Origin: Pseudoduganella dura
Lineage (GTDB): Bacteria > Pseudomonadota > Gammaproteobacteria > Burkholderiales > Burkholderiaceae_D
Reading direction: 5' to 3'
Length of the DNA stretch: 64,000 nucleotides
NCBI RefSeq assembly: GCF_009727155.1
Contig: NZ_WNWM01000002.1
Coordinates: 2,356,001-2,420,000, forward strand
Shown: in pieces, positions 15,919 to 24,379 of the stretch
Position numbering within the stretch: position 1 is the stretch's first letter
Layout of the letters: each line of letters starts with the position of its first letter
Made by a program: the position numbers and the translations under genes
Notes under the pieces: generated by a model
The model's input: only the letters and a program-made list of their open reading frames with translations
Told to the model about the DNA's origin: nothing
Databases searched by the model: none

Positions 15919-18168
15919 CTTCGCCTTGCCGGCGACCGGCTTCTTCGGCGGCGTGTGCTTGCCGGACTGCGGCGGCATCGCATCGGCCTTGCTGATCTTC
16001 AGCTGCTGGCCGCCGACCCATACCTTGCCCAGGTGGCGGAAGATCTCGTCCGGCATCCCGTCCGGCATTTCCAGCACCGTGTGGTCCTCGAAGATCTCGA
16101 TACGGCCGATGTAGCGCGCTTCCAGCCCGCTTTCATTGGCGATCGCGCCCACGATGTTCGACGGCGTGGCCTCGTGGTTGGTGCCCACTTCGATCCGGTA
16201 GGCGCGCATTGCCAGGCCGTCCTGCGCCTTGACGCGCTTCTTCTTCGGCGCTTCTTCCTCCACGGCGTCGGCCACCACGGCATCGAGGCCCTTGGGTTCC
16301 GCTGCCCTGGATTCCGCTGCCTTCGGTGCCGCGGCCCTCGGTGCCGCTTCGGGCGCCGACTCCCGTGCCGGCTTCGGCGCCGCTTTCGGCGCCGCCCTGG
16401 CCGGTGCCGGCGCCGGTGCGCCCGCCACGTTCGCAGCGGGCTCGCCGTCGCGGCGAATCCGCATCGGCCGGCCCGCCACCCGCACGCCGGTCAGCGTGTC
16501 GAGCACGTCGGCCGGCAGGTCGGCCGGCATGTCGAGCACCGTGTAGTCTTCGAAGATCTCGATGCGGCCGATGAACTTGGAGTCGACGCCGCCCTCGTTG
16601 GCAATCGCGCCGACGATGTTGCCCGGCTTGACGCCGTCCTCGTAGCCCACTTCGATGCGGTACGTCGCCATGCCCGGCTCCGGTTCGCGGGCGATGCGCT
16701 CTTTCTTGGGATAGGCCGGGCGTTCCGGGCGCTCGGCACGTTCCGGGCGCTCGAACCTGTCACCGCGGTCGCCACGATCGGGGCGGGCGCCGCGCTCTTC
16801 GCGCTGGGGCGCCGCCGGGCGGCCATCCTCGTGCCAGCCTTTTTCCGATTTCTTGTCGAGCAGCAGCGGGGTGTTCCCGCGTGCCAGCTTCGCCAGCGCG
16901 GCGGCGATTTCGCTGGCCGGCACATCGTGTTCGCGCTCGTAGTCGGCAACCAGCGCCTGGAACTGCTCCAGGCCGCCTTCGGCCAGCGTTTCCGTGATCT
17001 GGTCCTTGAACTTGGCGATGCGCACGTCGTTGACGGCCTGCAGCGTCGGCAGGTCCATCGGCTTGATCGGCTGGCGCGTGGCGCGTTCGATCGTCTTGAG
17101 CAGCGTGCGTTCGCGCGGCGTGATGAACATGATCGCATCGCCGCTGCGGCCGGCGCGGCCGGTGCGGCCGATGCGGTGCGTGTAGCTTTCCGCGTCGTAC
17201 GGCACATCGTAGTTCACCACGTGGCTGATGCGCTCCACGTCCAGCCCGCGCGCGGCCACGTCGGTGGCCACCAGGATATCGATCTTGCCATCCTTGAGCT
17301 GGCCGATCGTGCGTTCGCGCGCCGCCTGCTGCATGTCGCCGTTGATCGCGGCGGCGGAGAAACCGCGCGCGGCCAGGCGTTCGGCCAGTTCCTCGGTGCC
17401 GATCTTGGTGCGGCTGAAAACGATCATGCCGTCGAACGGCTCCGCTTCCAGGATGCGGGTCAGCGCGTCGAGCTTGTGCATGCCCGATACCAGCCAGTAG
17501 CGCTGGGTGATGTTCTCGGACGTGGTGGTCTTGGCGGCCACCGTGATTTCGGCCGGGTCGCGCAGGTAGGTGTTGGCGATGCGGCGGATCGCCGACGGCA
17601 TCGTGGCCGAGAACAGCGCGGTCTGGCGCGATGCCGGCGTTTCCTGCAGGATGCGCTCGACGTCGTCGATGAAACCCATGCGCAGCATCTCGTCGGCCTC
17701 GTCGAGCACCAGCGTCTTCAGCTTCGACAGGTCGAGCGAACCCTTGTCCAGGTGATCGATCACGCGCCCCGGCGTGCCGACCACGACGTGCACGCCGCGC
17801 CGCAGCGCGGACAGTTGCGGGCCGTAGCTCTGGCCGCCGTAGATCGGCAGCACGTGGAAATTCGGGATATTGGCGGCATAGCGCTGGAACGCCTCGGCGA
17901 CCTGGATCGCCAGTTCGCGGGTCGGTGCCAGCACCAGCGCCTGCGGCGTGACCTGGCGGATGTCGATCCGCGACAGGATCGGCAGCGCGAACGCGGCCGT
18001 CTTGCCGGTGCCGGTCTGCGCGGTGCCGAGCACGTCGCGGTTGGCCAGCAGGTGGGGAATGGTCTGCGCCTGGATCGGCGACGGGGCTTCGTAGCCCACG
18101 TCGCTCAGTACTTTCAGCAGCGGGGCGGACAGGTTCAGTTCGGAAAACAGGGAAGGTATGGCAGTCAT
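15907..18168 (-). CDS. DEAD-box RNA helicase with two DbpA-type RNA-binding domains
   Basis: 753-residue cytoplasmic ATP-dependent RNA helicase, closest to DeaD/CsdA. The RecA-like core has the Q motif (PSPIQAQT), motif I AQTGTGKT (about 50), PTREL, DEAD (about 158), SAT, and motif VI HRIGRTGRAGR in the second domain (to about 375). A charged low-complexity linker (RPDRGDRGDRFERPER) leads to a DbpA RNA-binding domain at about 500-575, then an Ala/Pro-rich linker and a second copy at about 654-728. Both copies share YRIEVG, NIVGAIANE and IGRIEIFEDxTVL. The tail is basic (KAKAKR). Likely roles are ribosome assembly and cold-stress RNA unwinding. Confidence 0.93.
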   Translation of the reverse strand: MTAIPSLFSELNLSAPLLKVLSDVGYEAPSPIQAQTIPHLLANRDVLGTAQTGTGKTAAFALPILSRIDIRQVTPQALVLAPTRELAIQVAEAFQRYAANIPNFHVLPIYGGQSYGPQLSALRRGVHVVVGTPGRVIDHLDKGSLDLSKLKTLVLDEADEMLRMGFIDDVERILQETPASRQTALFSATMPSAIRRIANTYLRDPAEITVAAKTTTSENITQRYWLVSGMHKLDALTRILEAEPFDGMIVFSRTKIGTEELAERLAARGFSAAAINGDMQQAARERTIGQLKDGKIDILVATDVAARGLDVERISHVVNYDVPYDAESYTHRIGRTGRAGRSGDAIMFITPRERTLLKTIERATRQPIKPMDLPTLQAVNDVRIAKFKDQITETLAEGGLEQFQALVADYEREHDVPASEIAAALAKLARGNTPLLLDKKSEKGWHEDGRPAAPQREERGARPDRGDRGDRFERPERAERPERPAYPKKERIAREPEPGMATYRIEVGYEDGVKPGNIVGAIANEGGVDSKFIGRIEIFEDYTVLDMPADLPADVLDTLTGVRVAGRPMRIRRDGEPAANVAGAPAPAPARAAPKAAPKPARESAPEAAPRAAAPKAAESRAAEPKGLDAVVADAVEEEAPKKKRVKAQDGLAMRAYRIEVGTNHEATPSNIVGAIANESGLEARYIGRIEIFEDHTVLEMPDGMPDEIFRHLGKVWVGGQQLKISKADAMPPQSGKHTPPKKPVAGKAKAKR

Positions 18169-18406
18169 GACGGCACTCGCGATAAATTATTGTTCGAATC
18201 GCCCAATGCGACAGGAAAGGGCATAGTTTACCCTGTCCGCGCCATGGCCGTCTCACGGATGGCGCCGCGGCCGCGTCGGCTCAGCCGTTTTTCGGCTATA
18301 TTTGCCGGTTGCCGCCCTGCCCGGGCCCCGGCCCCCGGCCCGAACTTGCGCTGGAAAGCAGCAGCACGGCAGCAATCCGCCCGCCCAACACTTCGCAGGA
18401 ATCATC

Positions 18407-19411
18407 ATGTTCAAACTGTCGACTTCGTTCTTCCTGGCCCTGGCCGCCGTTACCGGCAGCGCCGTCCATGCCGCCGGCGCCGCCTACGGCCCCGAACTGC
18501 AGGGCTTCAAGTACCCGTACCCGGTGCAGCATTTCCGCTTCAATTCGCAGGGCCAGACGATGCAGATGGCCTACATGGACGTGAAACCGGCCGGCAAGGC
18601 GAACGGCCGCACGGCGGTGCTCATGCACGGCAAGAATTTCTGCGGCGCCACGTGGGAAGGCACGATCGCCGCGCTGTCGCAGGCCGGCTACCGCGTGGTG
18701 GCGCCCGACCAGGTGGGCTTCTGCGCCTCCAGCAAGCCGCCGCAGTACCAGTACAGCTTCCAGCAGCTGGCCGCCAACACGATGGAGCTTCTGAAGAAGG
18801 CCAGTATCGACAAGGTGGTGCTGGTCGGCCACTCCACGGGCGGCATGCTGGCCACCCGCTTCGCGCTGATGTATCCGCAGAACGTGTCGCACCTGGTGAT
18901 GGTCAACCCGATCGGCCTGGAAGACTGGAAACAGCTCGGCGTGCCGTACCGCACCGTGGACCAGTGGTTCGAGCGCGAGCTGAAGGTGTCGGCGGAGGGC
19001 ATACGCAATTATGAAAAAAGCACTTATTACATGAACCGCTGGAAGCCCGAGTACGAAAAATGGGTCGACATGCTGGCCGGCCTGAACGCCGGCCCGGGGC
19101 AGCGGCTGGTGGCGTGGAACTCGGCGCTGATCTACGACATGATCTACACCCAGCCGGTGGTGCACGAATTCCCGCAGCTGAAGGTGCCGACGATCCTGAT
19201 GAACGGCGACGGCGACACCACGGCGATCGGCAGCGACATCGCCCCGCCGGAAGTAAAGGCGAAGATCGGCAACTACAAGGTGCTGGGCAAGGAAGCCGTC
19301 AAGCGCATCCCGCAGGGGCGCCTGGTCGAGTTCCCGGGCCTGGGGCATGCGCCGCAGATCGAGGATCCGGCGGGATTCCACAAGGCGCTGCTGCAGGCAC
19401 TGGCGCAGTAA
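18407..19411 (+). CDS. Exported alpha/beta hydrolase
   Basis: About 334 residues from the ATG at 18407, chosen because it begins a clear signal peptide (MFKLSTSFFLALAAVTGSAVHA). The alpha/beta hydrolase fold shows the oxyanion HGKNF (74-78), nucleophile elbow GHSTGG (Ser143), an Asp in NGDGDTTAIG and the catalytic His in GLGHAPQIEDP. The family includes haloalkane dehalogenase-like and epoxide hydrolase-like enzymes and esterases; the substrate is not readable. It stands alone, divergent from the helicase gene and convergent with the GGDEF-EAL gene. Confidence 0.85.
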   Translation: MFKLSTSFFLALAAVTGSAVHAAGAAYGPELQGFKYPYPVQHFRFNSQGQTMQMAYMDVKPAGKANGRTAVLMHGKNFCGATWEGTIAALSQAGYRVVAPDQVGFCASSKPPQYQYSFQQLAANTMELLKKASIDKVVLVGHSTGGMLATRFALMYPQNVSHLVMVNPIGLEDWKQLGVPYRTVDQWFERELKVSAEGIRNYEKSTYYMNRWKPEYEKWVDMLAGLNAGPGQRLVAWNSALIYDMIYTQPVVHEFPQLKVPTILMNGDGDTTAIGSDIAPPEVKAKIGNYKVLGKEAVKRIPQGRLVEFPGLGHAPQIEDPAGFHKALLQALAQ

Positions 19412-19433
19412 GCGCTCTCCGGTACGGTATCGC

Positions 19434-22358
19434 TCAGCCGCCCGCCCCCACCGTCATGCCGTTGCCGGCCGCCAGCTGCGCCTCGTTCTCGTCGAGCACG
19501 GTGTTGATGGCGGTGGCCGGCACGGGGCGGCTGAAGTAGTAGCCCTGCATCTGCGAGCAGCCGTGCTCGCGCAGGAACGACAGCTGGTCCAGCGTTTCCA
19601 CGCCTTCGGAGATCACCTGCAGGTTCAGGTTCGCCGCCAGCGCGATGATGGTGGTGACGATGGCCGCATCGTCCGGGTCGATCGTCAGGTCGCGCACGAA
19701 GGCCTGGTCGATCTTCAGCACGTCCACCGCGAAGCGCTTCAGGTGGGCCAGGCTGGAGTAGCCGGTGCCGAAATCGTCGATCGCCAGCTTCACGCCGAGC
19801 TTTTTCAGTTCGAGCATCACGCCGATCGCGTGCTCCACGTCGTTCATCACCGCGCTTTCCGTCAATTCGAGTTCCAGCGTTGCCGGTTCCAGCCCCGTTT
19901 CGGCCAGTACGCGCGCCACGTCCGCCACGAAATCCTGTTCCGCCATCTGCCGCGCCGAGACATTGACGGCCACCCGCAGGTAAGGGCGCCCTTCCCGTTG
20001 CCATTCGACCAGCTGGCGGCAGGCGCTTTCCAGCACCCACGCGCCCAGCGGCAGGATCATGCCGGTTTCTTCCGCGAGCGGGATGAAGCGGCCCGGCGCC
20101 ACCATGCCCATTTCCGGATGCTGCCAGCGCACCAGCGCCTCCATTGCCACGATGCGGCCGCTGGCGATGTCCACCTGCGGCTGGTAATACAGCACGAATT
20201 CGCGGCGTTCGAGCGCGCGGCGCATCGCCGTTTCCATCTGCACCCGCTCGCCCAGCCGCTCGCGCATGGCGGTGGTATAGAACTGGTAATTGTTGCCGCC
20301 CATTTCCTTGGCGCGAAACATCGCGATATCGGCCCGTTCCATCAGCACGGCGGCATCGGTGCCGTCGTCCGGGCAGATCGCCACGCCGGCGCTGCCGGAA
20401 ATGAATTGCTCCTTGTCGTCGAGCATCAGCGGGGCGGCCAGCGCGGCCAGCAGCCGCTGTACCTGCTCGGGCCGGGGATGGCGCGCACCGTTCTCGGGCA
20501 GCAGCGTCAATGCGAATTCGTCGCCACCCAGCCGGGCCAGCGTATCGTCCGGCCCCAGGGTTTCGCGCAGCCGCGCGGCCACGATCTGCAGCAGCCGGTC
20601 GCCGCCCCGGTGGCCCACGCGGCTGTTGGTGAACTTGAAGCGGTCCAGGTCGAGCGACACCACCCACAGCGCGCGGCCATCGTGCATCGCCTGGCTGATC
20701 GCGCCATGCAGGTGCTCGTGGAGCAGCAGCCGGTTCGGCAAGCCGGTCAGCGCGTCGTGCGTGGACTGGTGGTGCAGTTCCGTCTCGTAAGCCTTCATCG
20801 CCGTGATGTCGTAATGGATCGCCACGAAATGGGTGACCACGCCATGCTCGTCGCGCACCGGCGAGATATGGGCCTCCACCCAGAACTGCGTGCCATCCTT
20901 GCGGTAATTGCGCAGCACCGCGTGCCCGTCGCGCTGCTCGCGCACGGCGGTGCGCAGCGTCTGCGCGCCCGGCTGGCCGGTATCGTCGCGGTACATCAGC
21001 CGCGGGCTCTGGCCCATCACCTCGTCGCGCGTGTAGCCGGTCTGCTCCTCGAACGCCGGGTTGACATAGACGATCGGATTGCCGGCGCCGGCCTCCATGA
21101 TCATGATCACGTTGGTCGACGATTCGATCGCGCGTTCCCGCAGCAGCAGCGAGCGGTTCGCCTGGGCCAGTTGCGCCGTACGCTCCTCGACCAGGCGCCG
21201 CACCGTGCGGTTGCGCGTGGCGAGCGTGTGGGCCCAGGCCGTGCCCAGCAGCGTCATCACGACCCCCAGCGCCAGCGCCGACAGCGATGCCAGGTGATCG
21301 GCCAGCCCCACCGCGCGATCCATGTCCGCCACCACCTGCCACTGGCGTCCGGCCACGTCGATCGGTACCGACAGCGGCGCGGGCGGCCGCGGGTACAGCC
21401 ACGACACCGGCGCCATCACGACCGGCTGGTCAAGTTCCGGCGGCGGCGTTCGATAGACCAGGCTTTCCGGGATCTCCCGGCTGTCGGCATAGACATGCAG
21501 GCCCACGCGCTGCATGCGCTGGTCGCGGGCATTGAGCACATGGGGCAAGCCGGAAGGCTGCAGCACGTGCGCCACCATCGCACCGGGATCGAGCGCCACC
21601 GAGGTTTCACCAATCACCGCCGCACGGCGCGCCGCCATGCCATCGAGCGGCGCACCGAAGCGGTAGACCGGCATCGACACCACCATGCCGGCCACGGTGC
21701 CCGGCAACTGTGCCAGCGCCGTCAGCCGGCCGGCTGCGGGCGCGCCGGTGTCGTAGGCGCGCTGCCGGCTGGCTTCGTCGCCGGAAAACATCGTATCCAG
21801 GCCCAGCGCCGAGGCATTGGCGCCGAACGGCTCCACGTATTCGATCACGCGGTAGCGGGCACGCCGCGCTGCCGGCACGGTGCGGCCGTTGCGCAATTCC
21901 GTCACCTGGGCGCCGGGCAGCACTTGCCGCAGCCCGGCCTCGAACGCATCGCGCTCGGCATCGTCGATGAAACGCAGGTAGCTGATGCCCACCACGAACG
22001 GATAGCGGGTCGTCAACGGAACGACGAAGCGGTGGAACTCGTCGCGCGTGACGGCGGGCTTGCTGGCGAACAGCTGGTTCACGCTGCGCAGGCTGTCGAT
22101 GACGTTGTTGATGCCTTCGGATAGCGCAAACACCCTCACGTGCGCGCGTTGCGTAAACGTGAGCACGATGCGGTCCTGCTCCAGCCGGCTGATGCCGGTG
22201 AACAGCAGACCCGTCAGGCCGAGTCCACACAGCAACGCCAGCAGTGCAGGCACGTGTTGCCGTGCATTCCTGGCCCGGGCGAGAACGTTGGTGTCGGGAA
22301 TTCGGGCCACCTTGGGAACAGGTTGGACGGGACACCAGAGTAGCACGGTTGCAGTCAC
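19434..22358 (-). CDS. CHASE-PAS-GGDEF-EAL cyclic-di-GMP enzyme
   Basis: 974-residue inner-membrane protein. A membrane segment (about 38-58) precedes a CHASE-type periplasmic sensor domain (to about 320, with VVGISYLRFIDDAERDAFE), a second membrane segment (about 335-355), a short coiled coil, a PAS domain (about 385-500), GGDEF (about 515-685, intact GGDEF motif near 610 and DLDRFKF) and EAL (about 695-945, EALVRW near 739, DDFGTGYSS). Both catalytic halves keep their signature residues, so it could make and break cyclic di-GMP in response to a small extracellular ligand. The start is GTG; no strong binding site is visible, so the exact N-terminus is uncertain. Confidence 0.93.
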   Translation of the reverse strand: MTATVLLWCPVQPVPKVARIPDTNVLARARNARQHVPALLALLCGLGLTGLLFTGISRLEQDRIVLTFTQRAHVRVFALSEGINNVIDSLRSVNQLFASKPAVTRDEFHRFVVPLTTRYPFVVGISYLRFIDDAERDAFEAGLRQVLPGAQVTELRNGRTVPAARRARYRVIEYVEPFGANASALGLDTMFSGDEASRQRAYDTGAPAAGRLTALAQLPGTVAGMVVSMPVYRFGAPLDGMAARRAAVIGETSVALDPGAMVAHVLQPSGLPHVLNARDQRMQRVGLHVYADSREIPESLVYRTPPPELDQPVVMAPVSWLYPRPPAPLSVPIDVAGRQWQVVADMDRAVGLADHLASLSALALGVVMTLLGTAWAHTLATRNRTVRRLVEERTAQLAQANRSLLLRERAIESSTNVIMIMEAGAGNPIVYVNPAFEEQTGYTRDEVMGQSPRLMYRDDTGQPGAQTLRTAVREQRDGHAVLRNYRKDGTQFWVEAHISPVRDEHGVVTHFVAIHYDITAMKAYETELHHQSTHDALTGLPNRLLLHEHLHGAISQAMHDGRALWVVSLDLDRFKFTNSRVGHRGGDRLLQIVAARLRETLGPDDTLARLGGDEFALTLLPENGARHPRPEQVQRLLAALAAPLMLDDKEQFISGSAGVAICPDDGTDAAVLMERADIAMFRAKEMGGNNYQFYTTAMRERLGERVQMETAMRRALERREFVLYYQPQVDIASGRIVAMEALVRWQHPEMGMVAPGRFIPLAEETGMILPLGAWVLESACRQLVEWQREGRPYLRVAVNVSARQMAEQDFVADVARVLAETGLEPATLELELTESAVMNDVEHAIGVMLELKKLGVKLAIDDFGTGYSSLAHLKRFAVDVLKIDQAFVRDLTIDPDDAAIVTTIIALAANLNLQVISEGVETLDQLSFLREHGCSQMQGYYFSRPVPATAINTVLDENEAQLAAGNGMTVGAGG

Positions 22359-22460
22359 GCTCGCGCCGGGATGGAAGGCGACGCATAACTTATTGCCGGC
22401 TTATACTGACTTTCCCGGCACGCGTTGCCGGGAGGACCGATTTTCATACAGGAGGACACA

Positions 22461-23156
22461 TTGGACAGCGATACGAAATGGATCGACATCGAGGGTGCCG
22501 ACGGCACCTTCCAGGCTTACCAGGCGTTGCCGCGCGGCGGCAAGGGCCCCGGCATCGTGCTGATCCAGGAGATTTTCGGCGTCAATGCGCACATCCGCAG
22601 CGTGGCCGAGCAGTTCGCGGCCGATGGCTACGTGGTGCTGGCACCGGATCTGTTCTGGCGCCAGGGCGCCCATATCGAACTGACGTACGACGAGGCGGAC
22701 TGGAAAAAGGCCGTGGCGCTGAAAGGCGCCTCGGACAACGGCAAGGCGGTGGCGGACGTGGCGGCCACGATCGAAGCGCTGCGCGGCCTCGACGGCGTGC
22801 AGAAAGTGGCCTCGGTAGGTTTTTGCTGGGGCGGACTGCTGTCCTACCTGGCGGCGGCCGCCGGCAACGTGGATGCGGCGGTGGCCTACTATGGCGGCGG
22901 CATCCAGAACCAGCTGGACAAGGCCGATGACGTGAAAGTGCCGCTGTTGCTGCATTTCGGCGGCAAGGACAGCCACATCCCGAACGATGCCGTGAAAAGC
23001 ATCGCGGAACGCTTCGGCGAGCGGGACAACGTGGAAATCCACGTCTACCCGGAAGCGGAGCACGGCTTCAACTGCTCGCACCGCGGCAGCTACCACCAGC
23101 GTTCGGCCGCCGAGGCGCGCGGCAACACGCTGCTGTTCCTTTCCGAAAACCTGTAG
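22461..23156 (+). CDS. Dienelactone hydrolase family protein
   Basis: 231 residues, starting at a TTG (22461) that has AGGAGG at the right distance; this beats the in-frame ATG at 22425, which lacks a site. The catalytic triad of dienelactone hydrolases is present: Cys122 in GFCWGG, Asp170 in GGKDSHIP and His201 in EAEHGF. The Cys nucleophile distinguishes it from serine esterases. A hairpin (CCCGGCA-5-TGCCGGG, 22414-22432) lies just before the binding site. Cytoplasmic; likely acts on lactone or small ester substrates, though many members have no proven role. Confidence 0.9.
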   Translation: MDSDTKWIDIEGADGTFQAYQALPRGGKGPGIVLIQEIFGVNAHIRSVAEQFAADGYVVLAPDLFWRQGAHIELTYDEADWKKAVALKGASDNGKAVADVAATIEALRGLDGVQKVASVGFCWGGLLSYLAAAAGNVDAAVAYYGGGIQNQLDKADDVKVPLLLHFGGKDSHIPNDAVKSIAERFGERDNVEIHVYPEAEHGFNCSHRGSYHQRSAAEARGNTLLFLSENL

Positions 23157-23254
23157 GCACACCGCCGCACGCTCGTCCCGCCGCGGCAAATGGCGGCGCC
23201 CGCGCTAAAATGGATTTTTCAATCCCGGACGCCCCGCGCGGGCGCGCTCCAGCC

Positions 23255-23701
23255 ATGGCCAGACTCAAGCTTGCATTCCCCGAAGAGCAGTTCATTTACT
23301 CGACCCTGATGTCGGTGCGCATCACCGACATCAACCACGGCAATCACCTGAGCAACGACTCGATGATCTCGATGATTTCCGAGGCACGCGCGCGCTTCCT
23401 GTATGAAAACGGCGTGCGCGAAACCGGGGACGACGGCTGCGGCATCATCGTGACCGACCTGGCCACCACCTACCGCGCCGAAGCCCATGCGCGCGACCAG
23501 TTGCTGTTCGAAGTGGGCGTAATGGACTTCAACAAGTACGGCGGCGACATCATCTTCCGCGTTACCCGCCCGGCGGACGGCGTGCTGGTGGCGATGGCGA
23601 AGTACGGTTTCGTGTTCTTCAACTACCGCCTGAAGGAAGTGGTGCCGATGCCGGACGATTTCCGCGCGAAGTTTCCGCGCGTCAACTGGGTCGATGCGTG
23701 A
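23255..23701 (+). CDS. Hot-dog fold acyl-CoA thioesterase (4HBT family)
   Basis: 148 residues from the ATG at 23255 (MARLKLAFPEEQF). The segment VRITDINHGNHLSNDSMISMISEAR matches the 4-hydroxybenzoyl-CoA thioesterase family, with the Asp/Asn-His region at the N-terminal active site. An upstream ATG at 23210 is in frame, but the extra residues look non-homologous. Neither start has a strong binding site, so coupling to the upstream dienelactone hydrolase gene, 98 bases away, is possible. Substrate chain length is unknown. Confidence 0.85.
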   Translation: MARLKLAFPEEQFIYSTLMSVRITDINHGNHLSNDSMISMISEARARFLYENGVRETGDDGCGIIVTDLATTYRAEAHARDQLLFEVGVMDFNKYGGDIIFRVTRPADGVLVAMAKYGFVFFNYRLKEVVPMPDDFRAKFPRVNWVDA

Positions 23702-23742
23702 TCGCCCCATGATCGATCAGCGGGCGAGTCGTGGAGGCCGGG

Positions 23743-24240
23743 TCAGCGCTGGCTTACCTGCGCGCCCATGACCGATTTCTGGAACCAGTCGTCGATCATC
23801 TGCTTTTCATAGCGCAGCGCGTCGCCCGATGAATAGCGGTTGATGCGCTGCTGGTACATCATGTTCTTCAGGCCCTCGGTGTCCATGCGGATCACCCGGC
23901 CGTTTTCCTCGAGCGTATAGCTGAGCTTGAGCGTGGGCCAGTCGGCGCCGCCGCGCATGATGCGGATATCGTCCATGGCCCAGCGGCGCGGTTCCTCGCG
24001 GCCGGCCAGGTCGATGTCGGTCACGGTGATCTTGAGCTCCTGCCCGGGGGGCAAGTCCTTTGCCAGCTTGTCGAAATGCCGGGTCATTTCGCGCAGGACC
24101 TGGTCGCGCTCGTGCAGCGAGCGCGGCATGTCGATGAATTCATCGGGCTTTTCATAGTTGACCGTCACGCCGGCGCTGGCGGCGCCTGCCGCTGCCAGCA
24201 GCGCCGCGGCCAGCCAGGTGCGAGGTTGCAGTCGCATCAT
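23743..24240 (-). CDS. DUF3016 exported protein
   Basis: About 165 residues. The start at 24240 follows GAAAGGAACG and opens a signal peptide (MMRLQPRTWLAAALLAAAGAASA), so the protein is periplasmic. The body (VTVNYEKPDEFIDMPRS, VTDIDLAGREEPRR, IRIMRGGADWPTLKLSYTLEENG) matches the DUF3016 family, which has no known function. It diverges from the PhoX-like gene with 139 bases between starts. Confidence 0.85.
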   Translation of the reverse strand: MMRLQPRTWLAAALLAAAGAASAGVTVNYEKPDEFIDMPRSLHERDQVLREMTRHFDKLAKDLPPGQELKITVTDIDLAGREEPRRWAMDDIRIMRGGADWPTLKLSYTLEENGRVIRMDTEGLKNMMYQQRINRYSSGDALRYEKQMIDDWFQKSVMGAQVSQR

Positions 24241-24312
24241 CGTTCCTTTCAGGCGTTTCTCTGGTGATCGAGGCATCAAATATACTCCGATTGCTCCGCC
24301 GGATCGTTTCCG

Positions 24313-24330
24313 GTGTCACGATGTTGTAAC
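24313..24330 (+). promoter_or_regulatory. Weak Pho-box-like site upstream of the PhoX-like gene
   Basis: GTGTCAC-GATG-TTGTAAC, two 7-bp half sites 11 bases apart, resembling the PhoB consensus CTGTCAT-4-CTGTCAT at 9 of 14 positions. It is 50 bases before the PhoX-like start. The match is partial, so this is a suggestion only. Confidence 0.25.
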
Positions 24331-24379
24331 AAGTCGCAACTACCATGCTGGCATCTTTCACAACCTGGATGCCTTGTTC

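Noticed and set aside
15955..19014. Long open frame antisense to the helicase gene
   Set aside because: Low-complexity Arg/His-rich product, no start signal, and the opposite strand encodes a clear helicase.
20500..20700. Degenerate GGDEF domain because the usual Asn-Asp pair reads Asn-Ser
   Set aside because: The Asn and the later Gly-Asp that contact GTP are present, and GGDEF itself is intact; the changed Asp is not a catalytic position.
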